Shown piece after piece: positions 18,571 to 26,855 of a stretch of DNA of 50,578 nucleotides. Every line of letters begins with the position of its first letter. Position 1 is the first letter of the stretch. The stretch covers positions 1-50,578 of the forward strand of contig VGWF01000014.1 of the NCBI GenBank assembly GCA_016873715.1, written 5' to 3'. This DNA is from Lentisphaerota bacterium. GTDB taxonomy: Bacteria > Verrucomicrobiota > Kiritimatiellia > PWTM01. The position numbers and the translations under genes are program-made. The notes beneath the pieces are model-generated. The model searched no databases, was not told the DNA's origin, and saw only the letters and a program-made list of their open reading frames with translations.

Positions 18571-20529
18571 TCAGGGTTGCGGCGGTGCGTTGGTGAAGGA
18601 GCCCATGGAGATGTCGCCCTGCGGCGGGATGGAGGTCAGCGTTGCGACGGGGCGTCCGCCGACGGTCAGGGCGCCGTTGACCTCGAGGTCGCCGGCAACG
18701 GTGTCGCCAGCCTTGAGGAGGTAGCGCAGATCGACGGATGCCACATTCAGCGCGGCGAGCCCGACGTTGAAGAGCCCGGCCCCGTCGCCGACGACGACCT
18801 GGGCCTGGAGCGTTCCGACGTTGCCCAGGTCGAACCCGCCTGCGTTGTGATTCCCGACCCACTCATGCCGGCCGTCGGCGGTCGAGTAGGCCACCTGCGC
18901 GTACTGCGGCGTGCTGACGATCTCCTCGACGTTGCTGGTGAAGGACTGGACGGTGAAGTAATACGACGATGCGTCGTACCATGTGCCGCACGGGTCATCG
19001 GGGCCGTTGACGTACATCGGCCGGGCGACGGCGCAGTCGCTGGAGTCCCAGAGCACCCAGTCGTAGGGCGTTCCGTAGCCGGGTGCCTGAATCAGAACGT
19101 GGCCGTTGCCGTCGACGCTCGCAAAACAGCCGAGGGACGACCGTTCGTAGACGCCCTCATACGGTCCGTAGCTGTCCATGACTCGAATGAAGGTGCGTTC
19201 GTGCAGGTTGGTCGTAACCAAGTGGGAAACCGGGGCCACGGTGCGGGCTGTGGCGAGCGAGAGATTCGTCAGCGCGTGTCCGCCGGCGTCATGCACCCCG
19301 ACCCATGCGTGCCGGCCATCGGCGATTTCGAAGGGGATGGCGTTGGTGACGGGGCGGGTCTCGTCCCGGGTGACGTCTTCGTAGTAAGGCTCGACCGAGA
19401 AGGACCATCCGTTGTATCCGCCGTAGAACGAGCCGGAGGGCGTGCTGCCCTCGCCGTACGAGCCGAGGCACACCACTTCCGTCAGGGTCATCCACCAGAG
19501 GCTTCCGCTTCCGTCGCCGCTGATGGAATAGGCGCCGTCCTCCCGGGTGTAGCCCCAGCAGGAGTCGCCGTAGTACTTACCGTCATAAGGACTGTTGCCA
19601 GTGAGGTCCAAACTGGTCGGATATCCGTTCTCGTAGGTGACGTAGTACGAGACTGGCCATCCGTTCAGATAGAACCCACCACTTCCGTACCAGAGTTGCA
19701 GTGGAACAAACTCGATTAGCGGCCATGTGATCGTCCAGTTCCATGTCGCGTCGCGGACGATGGATGCGGCACCGAAGAAGCCGTTCGTGGGATCGCCTCT
19801 GTAGACGCCCGAATAGGGAAAGCCGTAGCCATACGGATCGAGGACGTTGAGGCCGGTCATGCGGTTAATCGTGACCTGAAACGTGCCCTGCGTCAGGGCG
19901 TAAGCGTACGCGGACTGGAGGTTGGTCAGGGACTGACCGGCGGCGTTCTGCGTGCCGGTCCAGTCGATCCGGCCGTCGGATTGAAGGGCGGAGGAGGCCG
20001 TGTTGTAGGCGGAATTGGCCTTGCTGTTCGCCACGTCGGCCTTGCGGTTCGCCGAGTCGGCCAAATTGGACGCATTGATGGCTGTGGTCGCGGCGGAGGC
20101 GCGAGCGTAATAGTTGTAGGGTTTGAGGGCGGCCGAGCCGAGGCCGACCAGGTTGCTGGCATTGATGCCGGTCAGGGTCGAGCCGTTCCCGTGGATCGTG
20201 CCTCCGAGGAGGTGGATGCCGCCGGGGGCGTAGACGACAAACTGTCCGGGGGTCGTGGAGGCCATGCCCGTCTCGCTGCTGCCCGCCCAGACGAAAGCCC
20301 TGTCGTGCTGCGCGTAGGCTCCGTAGCCGAGAGCGATGGAGTACTGTCCCGCGGCGGTGGCCTGCCCGAAGGCGAGGCTGTTGGATGGCCCCACCTGGCC
20401 GCCGGCGACGGAGAGCGTGTCGAAGAAGGTCGCACCGAGTCCCATGAAGTGATCTGCGGTGTTGGTCTGCGCGGGACACGCCGCGGCGGCGACGAGGAGA
20501 ACGGGGAGGGCGATGCGAATCGTTTTCAC
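18571..20529 (-). CDS. Secreted surface protein with YadA-head-like segment and repeated modules
   Basis: 652 residues from GTG 20529, chosen because AGGAGG sits at good spacing before it. Signal peptide: KTIRIALPVLLVAAAACPAQ. Residues ~45-85 read SLAFGQATAAGQYSIALGYGAYAQ, the S-x-A-x-G-x-x-A periodicity of trimeric-autotransporter head repeats. The remainder holds three copies of a module starting DGRxxWxGxxxAGGxxLxNL (near 177, 425 and 565); the first two continue into a divergent Tyr/Gly/Trp-rich region ending PYxGVYRG / PYEGVYER. The C-terminal VAGDLEVNGALTVGG resembles tail-fibre-like beta-prism repeats. No membrane anchor is visible. Likely an adhesin or surface-layer component; less GC-rich than its flanks. 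Confidence 0.75.
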   Translation of the reverse strand: MKTIRIALPVLLVAAAACPAQTNTADHFMGLGATFFDTLSVAGGQVGPSNSLAFGQATAAGQYSIALGYGAYAQHDRAFVWAGSSETGMASTTPGQFVVYAPGGIHLLGGTIHGNGSTLTGINASNLVGLGSAALKPYNYYARASAATTAINASNLADSANRKADVANSKANSAYNTASSALQSDGRIDWTGTQNAAGQSLTNLQSAYAYALTQGTFQVTINRMTGLNVLDPYGYGFPYSGVYRGDPTNGFFGAASIVRDATWNWTITWPLIEFVPLQLWYGSGGFYLNGWPVSYYVTYENGYPTSLDLTGNSPYDGKYYGDSCWGYTREDGAYSISGDGSGSLWWMTLTEVVCLGSYGEGSTPSGSFYGGYNGWSFSVEPYYEDVTRDETRPVTNAIPFEIADGRHAWVGVHDAGGHALTNLSLATARTVAPVSHLVTTNLHERTFIRVMDSYGPYEGVYERSSLGCFASVDGNGHVLIQAPGYGTPYDWVLWDSSDCAVARPMYVNGPDDPCGTWYDASSYYFTVQSFTSNVEEIVSTPQYAQVAYSTADGRHEWVGNHNAGGFDLGNVGTLQAQVVVGDGAGLFNVGLAALNVASVDLRYLLKAGDTVAGDLEVNGALTVGGRPVATLTSIPPQGDISMGSFTNAPPQP

Positions 20530-20824
20530 GGGCGGCCTCCTGGATGGATCCCGGATGTCGGGAAGAGCAAGGGGCAAGGACCGGGCAGGACAGACGGACG
20601 GTAGATGGACGAAGCGGGAGGACGGGGAAAAACATGACTTGCGTTGAGAGAGCAGATGCCGTGGGACGGCGGGCGAACGACTCTGCGCAGGTCCGGTCAT
20701 GGCGTCCCCAGTTCCTCAGACCTCTCGATTCCGCGGGACTCCAAGTGACCCGCGCAACGGCTCGAGGCTGCTCCCGCGCGGCACTGGGAGTCAAGGCGAT
20801 TCGACAGGCGTGTCGTGGAGCTTT

Positions 20825-20862
20825 CAAAAGCGGAATGCATGGAGCGAGCAAAAGCGGAAAGG
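20825..20862 (+). repeat. Left terminal inverted repeat of the IS remnant
   Basis: Contains CAAAAGCGGAA at 20825-20835 and GCAAAAGCGGAAAGG at 20848-20862; inverted partner at 21626-21662. Confidence 0.7.
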
Positions 20863-20872
20863 TGGAAGGGGC

Positions 20873-21620
20873 TCATGGGGGGCGGTTGGAGAACAGGACG
20901 ATGGGGAGTTTTTGCCTGTCGGGGCGTTCCCTGAGGATGGAGACGGTTCCATCGAGGTGCTGGCAGAGGGTGAACCGGGTACCCGGGACGCCCTGAGTGG
21001 GGAAGATGTCGGTGCCGAAGTGGACACGGCCCACCGACGGTGATGGTGACGGGATGCCAGACGGACCGGTCATGGGTCCACCAGGGCTCCTTCGGCACGG
21101 GACGCAGCTTGGATCGTCCCTGCTCTGTGGCCTGATCCCAAGCGAGCTGCGGCGGCATGCCCAGTTCACGATGCCGTTCTCGCCGGTTTCGGTGGCGGCG
21201 CAACACACCGATGTGGCGGTTGACGTCTTCATTGTCTGAAGCCGGCGTCAGGCCATGGTGCGCGAACTAGGGCGGCAGGCGGTCCTGCCAGAGCTGGTGG
21301 ATGCGTTCGACCTTGCCCTTCGCCTCGGGGGTGTTGGCGACGACGAACGACACCTCGTAGAACTTCAAGCGCTGCTCGATCCGGGTGAGGCTGCCTTCCT
21401 TGTTGCCGGTGAAGATCCCGGCGTGATCGACGTAGATCTCCATCGGAAGCCCGTAGTCCATGAAGGCTCCGTGGAGGACAGGTAGGCGGGCACGTTCCCG
21501 TTGCGGTAGATGGCGCAGCCGACCTGCAGACGGCTGCAGTCGTCGAGCATGTCCAGAGCACGTCCTGAATGCGGGCGACACCCAGCCGGGAACCAATCTG
21601 TCGCTTCATGCGGCCACCTT
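20873..21620 (-). pseudogene. Degenerate DDE (rve-type) transposase
   Basis: Reading through disruptions, the frame pieces give LDDCSRLQVGCAIYRNGN (first Asp), then after a frameshift near 21490 HGAFMDYGLPMEIYVDHAG (second Asp) and ANTPEAKGKVERIHQLWQDRLPP (catalytic Glu in the GKVER motif). A TAG stops this frame near 21267. The continuation LGMPPQLAWDQATEQGRSKLRP and a second frameshift near 21050 lead to GTRFTLCQHLDGTVSILRE, the C-terminal part of the family. The DDE residues survive, but two frameshifts, one nonsense codon and the absent N-terminal DNA-binding region make it inactive. It resembles integrase-core transposases of the IS481/ISNCY type. Confidence 0.82.
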
Positions 21621-21625
21621 GGGCC

Positions 21626-21662
21626 GCTTCCCGCTCTTGCTCGCTCCGACCTTCCGCTTTTG
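21626..21662 (-). repeat. Right terminal inverted repeat of the IS remnant
   Basis: Read on the minus strand it begins CAAAAGCGGAA and continues GGAGCGAGCAAGAGCGGGAAGC, matching the left end. Confidence 0.7.
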
Positions 21663-21824
21663 CTCTTTCCCCCGACACGGATCTCCAGCCCCATCCGCGC
21701 CCCCCGATCAAGGCGACCGGCCAGCTGCCCGAGCCGTCCACCGTCCTCCTCGTGATCGTCGGCGTCGCCGGGCTGAGGATCTTCCATCGGCGGCGCAGCT
21801 GAGGCCGCAGGCAGGAACCGGGCA

Positions 21825-21936
21825 CGGAGCGCAGAGCGAAGAGCAAAGAGCCAAGAGCGAAGAGCCGAGAGCCAAGGGCGAAGAGCGGAGAGCAAAGAGC
21901 CAAGAGCGGAGAGCAAAGAGCGGAGAGCGGAGGGCG
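21825..21936. repeat. Heptanucleotide repeat B (16 units)
   Basis: Sixteen consecutive 7-mers of the pattern RAGAGCN or close to it (for example AAGAGCG, AAGAGCC, GAGAGCA, GAGGGCG). The longest of the seven loci and different in sequence from the TGTTSGN type, but with the same period. It lies between the IS remnant and the channel gene; no gene start or stop touches it. Confidence 0.9.
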
Positions 21937-21990
21937 GCGGAGACTCAAGATTCCCGACTGGGGCGCCTGTCCGCAGGTGCCCCCGTCGCG

Positions 21991-22038
21991 TTTCCAACCC
22001 TTGGAAACTCTCCGCCCCGGGTTTCCAAGGTCTGGAAA
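21991..22038. repeat. Twin 17-bp imperfect palindromes
   Basis: TTTCCAACCCTTGGAAA at 21991-22007 and TTTCCAAGGTCTGGAAA at 22022-22038, with starts 31 bp apart (about three helical turns). They lie 35 bp beyond the stop of the channel gene. A partial relative, TTTCCCAACCCTTGGA, appears at 44873. Confidence 0.75.
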
Positions 22039-22072
22039 CCGCCGCCTTTACCAGCTCGTCATGACCTCCACC

Positions 22073-23650
22073 CTACCCCGCGATCATCGCCTTGAGCCGC
22101 GCGATGAGCGACTGCGGCTTGAGCTGCTCGCGGACGCGGGCGGCCTCGTCGGCGGCGAGGCGGTCGAGCATCTCGGCGTTCGCGGCGAGACGTTCGGTGA
22201 CGAGCTGGGTGACGCGGTGCGGCAGGTCGGCGTCGACCGCGAGCAGCGCGCCGAACGCGGCGGCGTCGATCTCGAGCAGTTCGCACTCGTCGACGGCGAC
22301 GATCGTCGCGGTGCGCGGAAGGCCCGTGACGAGGCTCATCTCGCCGACGAGCGCCCCGGCCGCGGACTCGAAGGTCGCCGGCTCGGCCACGCCCTCGCGG
22401 CGCACCTCGCCCCGCAGCCGGCCCCGGAGGACGATGTAGCACGCCTCGCCCGGATCGCCCTGGCGGAACAGCGCCTCCCCGGAGCGGTAGCGCAGGCGGC
22501 GCGTCCGGCGCAGCATGCTCTCGAAGCCCGGCGGGTTCCCCTCGCCCACCACCTCGGCGCCGAGCACGCGGCGGCCGAAGTCGCTGCGGACGATCGCCTC
22601 CATCCGCGCCTGGAGGTCCGCGGGATCCGGCGGCGGAGCCGGCCGCCCCGCGAACGCGGCGCCGGCGGCGCGAAGCCAGTCGGCGTCCAGCGGCATCGGC
22701 GGCGTGATCCCGCGACGGCGCAACTCGTACCATGCGGCGGCGAACACGCGGCCGTTGATGGGACGGCGGTCCTGGAAGCGAAGCGACCAGAAGAACAACC
22801 GGTATCGCGCGCCCCAGTCGTTCGACTCGGCGATGTACGCCGTGGGCGCGGGCGCCAGCTCCACGTCCGGCACGCTGGCCGCGGCGCGCTGCAGGGCCTC
22901 GGTCACCTCCGCCGGTGCGTGCCCGTGGCCGATCGAGAGGAAGATCTCGTGCCGGCGCTTCGTATTCGGCTGCGAGAAGTTCTTCACGGTCGCCCCGGCC
23001 ACGGCGCTGTTGGGCAGGATCACCGTCATGCCGTCGGTCGTGCGCAGACGCGTCTCGCGCCAGTTCGTGGACAACACCTGTCCGTCGATATCGCCGACGG
23101 AAATCCAGTCGCCCTCATGGAACGAGCGGACGAGATGGATCGACATCCCCGCCAGCAGGTTCCCCAGCACGCCCTGCAGCGCGAAGCCGACCACCGCCGT
23201 CACGATCGCCGTCGAGGCCAGCACGGGCGTGATGTTCCATCCGAGTTCCGCGTGCAGGACCCACACCGTGACCCCGCCGAGGAACAGCCAGCGCAGGATC
23301 ACCATGAGCAGCGGCGGCACGGGGAACGGCCGCCCGCGGAGGTGGCTTCCCCACCGCAGCCCGGCCTCGCCCAGCGCCCCCAGCGTCGAGATCGTCCAGA
23401 TGATGAACCACGCCTCCAGGTGCGTCGCGGCCGGGGCCAGCCACGCGCCGAGCTCGCTCCAGACCCGCGCCAGGGCGATCAGGCCCGCGGTCGCCAGGAT
23501 GGCCAGCCCGTTCAGCCGGAGCCAGCTCATCAGCGACCGCGCGCCGGGCGCGGTGACGCGCCGCGAGAGCCCGGCGCCGGCGGCGAGCGACACCACGGCC
23601 AGGCCCAGGATCTGCGGCAGCGATTCGGCGAGCGGGAACGCGGTCGTCAT
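22073..23650 (-). CDS. MscS-type channel with C-terminal cyclic-nucleotide-binding domain (bCNG family)
   Basis: 525 residues. Several N-terminal membrane segments (for example ILGLAVVSLAAGAGL, WFIIWTISTLGALGEAG, LLMVILRWLFLGGVTVWVL) lead to the MscS pore helix and beta domain: VVGFALQGVLGNLLAGMSIHL, EGDWISVGDIDGQV, WRETRLRTTDGMTVILPNS. From about 390 a CNB domain follows (GEALFRQGDPGEACYIVLRG), with the phosphate-binding cassette VGEMSLVTGLPRTATIVA keeping the Gly-Glu and Arg that bind the cyclic phosphate. Known members are cyclic-nucleotide-modulated rather than mechanically gated. The ATG overlaps the hydrolase stop by 4 nt. With a cyclase two genes upstream, the ligand source is probably local. 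Confidence 0.9.
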   Translation of the reverse strand: MTTAFPLAESLPQILGLAVVSLAAGAGLSRRVTAPGARSLMSWLRLNGLAILATAGLIALARVWSELGAWLAPAATHLEAWFIIWTISTLGALGEAGLRWGSHLRGRPFPVPPLLMVILRWLFLGGVTVWVLHAELGWNITPVLASTAIVTAVVGFALQGVLGNLLAGMSIHLVRSFHEGDWISVGDIDGQVLSTNWRETRLRTTDGMTVILPNSAVAGATVKNFSQPNTKRRHEIFLSIGHGHAPAEVTEALQRAAASVPDVELAPAPTAYIAESNDWGARYRLFFWSLRFQDRRPINGRVFAAAWYELRRRGITPPMPLDADWLRAAGAAFAGRPAPPPDPADLQARMEAIVRSDFGRRVLGAEVVGEGNPPGFESMLRRTRRLRYRSGEALFRQGDPGEACYIVLRGRLRGEVRREGVAEPATFESAAGALVGEMSLVTGLPRTATIVAVDECELLEIDAAAFGALLAVDADLPHRVTQLVTERLAANAEMLDRLAADEAARVREQLKPQSLIARLKAMIAG

Positions 23651-24501
23651 GGGACCGCCTGGAGGGTCACCTCGGCGCCCTGGACGGCGAGCGAGGCGGT
23701 GGGAAGCTGCGCGCGGACGAGTTCATCGATCCGGTCCAGCGTCGCGTCATCGTGGTACTGCGAGTGATGGATCACGTGGAGCCGCCGCGCGCCCGTCGCG
23801 GCGGCGACCTCGACGCCGTCCGCCCACGTGCTGTGGCCCCAGGTCCGGTAGGCCGGGTACTGCTCCGGGGTGAAGGCGCCGTCGAAACACAGCAGCGACG
23901 CGGGGCCGGGCTCGCGGCAGAGCCGGAGCAGGCGGCCGCGCTCCTCCTCGGTCGTCAGCGGCCACTCGACATCCGTCGCGAAGACCAGCGCGGCGCCGGT
24001 AGACGGCTCGTCGATCCGGTAGGCCGTGCAGCCGCCGTCGTGGTGGACGCTGGTCCACCGGATGACCAGGCCTCCCTGCGGTCGCGGATGGGCGAAGCCG
24101 TCGTCCGGCAGCGTCGTGAGCGCGATGTTGGAATCCAGCGCATGCAGCTGAAGCGGCCAGAACGGCTGGGCCATGAGGCGCGGCAGAACCTCGTCGATCG
24201 TCCGCCCCTCGCGCCGCGGCGCGGCGAACTCGATGTGCCAGTCCGACTCGTAGATCTGCGGCAGCGACGGAAGCCCCATCACGTGGTCGAGGTGGTAGTG
24301 GGTCAGCAGGACCAGCAGCGACCGCGAGGTCTCCTCCGCCAGCCGGCGCCCCAACGGCCGAGCGCCGGTGCCCAGGTCGATCAGAACCCGCTCCCCCGCG
24401 TCGCCCTCGACGAGCACCGAGGTCGTCTCGCCGCCGTAGCGCATGTACGCCGGATCGGGCACCGGAAACGACCCGCGGATCCCGCCGTAGATCAGCTTCA
24501 T
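23647..24501 (-). CDS. Metallo-beta-lactamase-fold hydrolase, possible cyclic-nucleotide phosphodiesterase
   Basis: 284 residues from ATG 24501; a TTG nine codons earlier is an alternative. GGETTSVLVEGDAGERVLIDLGTG and the metal motif THYHLDHVMGLP (HxHxDH) define an MBL fold; VHHDGGCTAYRI, VFATDVEW and HVIHHSQYHDD give the later ligands. The layout is like RNase Z/PhnP and class II cAMP phosphodiesterases; the long RNase Z exosite arm is absent. Because it sits between an adenylate cyclase and a cNMP-gated channel, and overlaps the latter, degradation of the cyclic nucleotide is the natural hypothesis. Activity not shown by sequence alone. Confidence 0.85.
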   Translation of the reverse strand: MKLIYGGIRGSFPVPDPAYMRYGGETTSVLVEGDAGERVLIDLGTGARPLGRRLAEETSRSLLVLLTHYHLDHVMGLPSLPQIYESDWHIEFAAPRREGRTIDEVLPRLMAQPFWPLQLHALDSNIALTTLPDDGFAHPRPQGGLVIRWTSVHHDGGCTAYRIDEPSTGAALVFATDVEWPLTTEEERGRLLRLCREPGPASLLCFDGAFTPEQYPAYRTWGHSTWADGVEVAAATGARRLHVIHHSQYHDDATLDRIDELVRAQLPTASLAVQGAEVTLQAVP

Positions 24502-24615
24502 GGATTCATCATACTTCCGGCCGGCCAAATGTCGCGCAGAAAGGCGGGGCCGGAGGTTCGCAGGATCGGAGGTTCGACGGTCCCGGCCTCATCCGCTCCG
24601 CCCTTCGGCCGTCGG

Positions 24616-24713
24616 CTGCTGGCTGCTGGTCGCTGGATGTTGGCTGTTGGATGTTGGATGTTGGCTGTTGGCTGTTCGGTGTTCGGTGTTCGATGTTCGA
24701 TGTTCGGTGTTCC
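24616..24713. repeat. Heptanucleotide repeat C (14 units)
   Basis: Fourteen 7-mers grading from CTGCTGG through CTGTTGG/ATGTTGG to GTGTTCG/ATGTTCG. The last unit ends at 24713; the cyclase stop codon (TAG on the minus strand) occupies 24714-24716, so repeat and gene abut exactly. Confidence 0.92.
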
Positions 24714-26855
24714 CTACTTCTCCGTCAACCCGATCACCCCATCCCACGCCTCCGGCGGCGCGGCGCGCAGGGGGGCGCACCGGTCGGCGTGGCGGGCGGA
24801 CACCGCGTCGCCCTCGATCGCCCGGAACGCGGCCTCCGCCTCGCCGAAGCGCCCGGCCTCGAAGGCGGCCAGCGCGGCGTGGTAGGCGTCGAGCCACGCG
24901 GGCGACGGCCCGTCCGCGGCGCCCAGCGGCTCGAAGACGTCGACCGGCGCCTGCCGGCCCACGACGCGCAACCGCCCGAGCTTGCGCCAGACGAACCCGC
25001 CCCCGGCGGACGCGCGCACCGCGTCGGCCGCCATGAAGTAGGACCCGAACGCCTTGTTCGCGCCCTCGAGACGCGAGGCGAGGTTCGCGGCGTCGCCGAG
25101 GATCGTGTAGTTGAAACGCTCGTCCGACCCCATGTTCCCGACGATGACCTCGCCGGTGTTCAGGCCGATGCGCATCTTCACCGTGGCCCCGTAGCGCTCC
25201 GCCCACTCCGCCCGCCGCTCCGCCAGCCGCCGCTGGCAGGCGAGCGCCGTGCGGATCGCGCGGGCGGCATGGTCCTCCTGCCCGAGCGGCGCGTTCCAGA
25301 ACGCGACGATCGCGTCGCCGATGTACTTGTCGACGTAGCCGCCCTCCGCGAGGATCACGTGCCCCATCTCGGTCAGGTACTCGTTGAGCAGCGCGGTGAG
25401 GTCCGTCGGGTCGAGCCTCTCCGAGAACGACGAGAACTTCTCGATGTCGGAGAAGAAGATCGTCAGGCTCCGCCGCTCCCCGCCCAGGCGAAGCCGCGAC
25501 GGATCGTCGAGGATCTGCTCGATCACCGCGGGCCCCAGGTAATGCCGGAACGCCTGCTTGATGAAGGCCTTCTGCCGGCCCTCCGTCGAGTAGTTGTAGA
25601 GCGCCCCGCCGGCCACCGCGAGCGCCGCCGCGAGGGTCTGCAACACGACCGGGAACCACCACCCGGAGCCGTACAGAGCGAACCCCGCGGCGAGCGGCAG
25701 CAGGAACGCCGCCGCGATCGTCACGCCCAGGTGCCACGCCTTCCGCCCGAACACGGCGGCCAGGGCGAGCAGCAGCGCGAACGCGGCCGCGCAGGCGACG
25801 GACACCGCCGGGGGCAACGGACGGATGAAGTCCCCGGCGAGGAGGTTGTCCAGCGCCGTCGCATGGATCTCGACCCCAGGATAGACGCGGCTGATCGGCG
25901 TCGGCCGCAGGTCCATCAGCCCCGGCGCGCTGGCGCCGACGAAGACATACTTGCCGCGCAACTCCGACGGATGGACGACCGGATTCGTCGCGCCCTCGGC
26001 GAGTTGCAGCTCGGACTGGAGGATCCCCGCCGCCCCGTAGGCCCTGTGCGTGCCCGACGGTCCGCGGAACCGCAGGATCGCGCGGCCCGTGTCGTCGACC
26101 GGCACGCGGCGATCGCCGGCGACGAGGCCGCCCCGCTCCAGCCGCACGCCGGTCGGCTGCTCGTGGATGCGCGCCGAGGCCAGCCACGCCGCCATGCCGA
26201 GCGACGGCACCGCCTCGCCGTCGAAGATCCGGAACATCGAGATGCGCCGGAACACGCCGTCCGCGTCGGGCACGTCGCGCACGTTTCCCAGCACCAGCGC
26301 GTTGGTCGCGACGTCCGGGATGGCGAACGCGGCGCCCCGCGCCACGGCCCCCGTTCCGGCGCCCGCGGCGGCCAGCCATTCCTTCAGCCCGTCGAACCGC
26401 TGCCACGGCCGGGGCACGTCCTCCGGCCACCGCGCCGACTCCAGGTCGAGGTCGTCGCCGAGGAAGACGCCGCCCGCGAAGGTCTCCGTGCGCGCGACCG
26501 CCGCGCCCAGCTCGGCGTCGTCCGCCACGCCCATGAACGACGGCTCCGTGAAGATGATGTCGAACGCGACGCCGCGCGCGCCCGCGCGGTTGCAGAAGTC
26601 GAGGATCGGCGCGTAGACCCCGCGGGGCCAGGGCCACGGCAGCTTGTTCTCCCGCCGCGCCCAGTCGAGGCTGGGCTGGTCGATGAGGATGATGCGGATG
26701 TCGTCCGTCACCGCCGAGGGGCGCGCCCCGGCCCGCACGCGCCAGCTCCACGTGACGTACTCCGGCCGGTCGAGCCAGCCCGCGGTCTCCAGCGCAAACG
26801 CGGCCATCAGGGCGGCGACGGCCGCGAACGCGGAGGCGATCCACTTGGATCTCAT
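24714..26855 (-). CDS. CHASE2-domain adenylate cyclase, class III, membrane-bound
   Basis: 713 residues. After one N-terminal membrane helix comes a CHASE2 sensor (IRIILIDQPSLDW, WPWPRGVYAPILDFCNRAGARGVAFDIIF, LRGKYVFVGASAPGLMDLRPTP), then three membrane helices (SVACAAAFALLLALAAVFG, VTIAAAFLLPLAAGFALYG, VVLQTLAAALAVAGGALY), then the catalytic domain. It keeps both metal Asp (FFSDIEKF, GDAIVAF), the base-selecting Lys (YVDKYIGD) with Thr in YTILGD, as in CyaB1-type adenylate cyclases, and the Asn/Arg of NLASRLE. It should therefore be active on ATP. A short helical tail follows. The ATG overlaps the rmuC stop (ATGA) and has GGAGGGG before it. Confidence 0.93.
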   Translation of the reverse strand: MRSKWIASAFAAVAALMAAFALETAGWLDRPEYVTWSWRVRAGARPSAVTDDIRIILIDQPSLDWARRENKLPWPWPRGVYAPILDFCNRAGARGVAFDIIFTEPSFMGVADDAELGAAVARTETFAGGVFLGDDLDLESARWPEDVPRPWQRFDGLKEWLAAAGAGTGAVARGAAFAIPDVATNALVLGNVRDVPDADGVFRRISMFRIFDGEAVPSLGMAAWLASARIHEQPTGVRLERGGLVAGDRRVPVDDTGRAILRFRGPSGTHRAYGAAGILQSELQLAEGATNPVVHPSELRGKYVFVGASAPGLMDLRPTPISRVYPGVEIHATALDNLLAGDFIRPLPPAVSVACAAAFALLLALAAVFGRKAWHLGVTIAAAFLLPLAAGFALYGSGWWFPVVLQTLAAALAVAGGALYNYSTEGRQKAFIKQAFRHYLGPAVIEQILDDPSRLRLGGERRSLTIFFSDIEKFSSFSERLDPTDLTALLNEYLTEMGHVILAEGGYVDKYIGDAIVAFWNAPLGQEDHAARAIRTALACQRRLAERRAEWAERYGATVKMRIGLNTGEVIVGNMGSDERFNYTILGDAANLASRLEGANKAFGSYFMAADAVRASAGGGFVWRKLGRLRVVGRQAPVDVFEPLGAADGPSPAWLDAYHAALAAFEAGRFGEAEAAFRAIEGDAVSARHADRCAPLRAAPPEAWDGVIGLTEK

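Larger units (their letters stand above)
20825..21662 (-). mobile_element. Internally deleted insertion sequence with ~38-bp terminal inverted repeats
   Basis: The left end (20825-20862) and right end (21626-21662) are inverted copies: CAAAAGCGGAA, a short spacer, then GGAGCGAGCAARAGCGG on both. The 22-nt inner parts match at 19 positions. Each end contains the CAAAAGCGG-type motif twice, as expected of transposase binding sites. Between them is a broken transposase. The 838-bp length is too short for this transposase type, so the helix-turn-helix part seems to have been lost. No exact target duplication was found. Confidence 0.72.

Noticed and set aside
21825-21936. Possible CRISPR or protein-coding reading of repeat B
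   Set aside because: The 7-bp units have no spacers, and translations (LSALRSLLSALG-like) are simple products of the repeat.
24551-24582. Eighth heptamer locus (CGGAGGTTCG twice)
   Set aside because: The two copies are 16 bp apart, not a multiple of seven, so it does not belong to the set.
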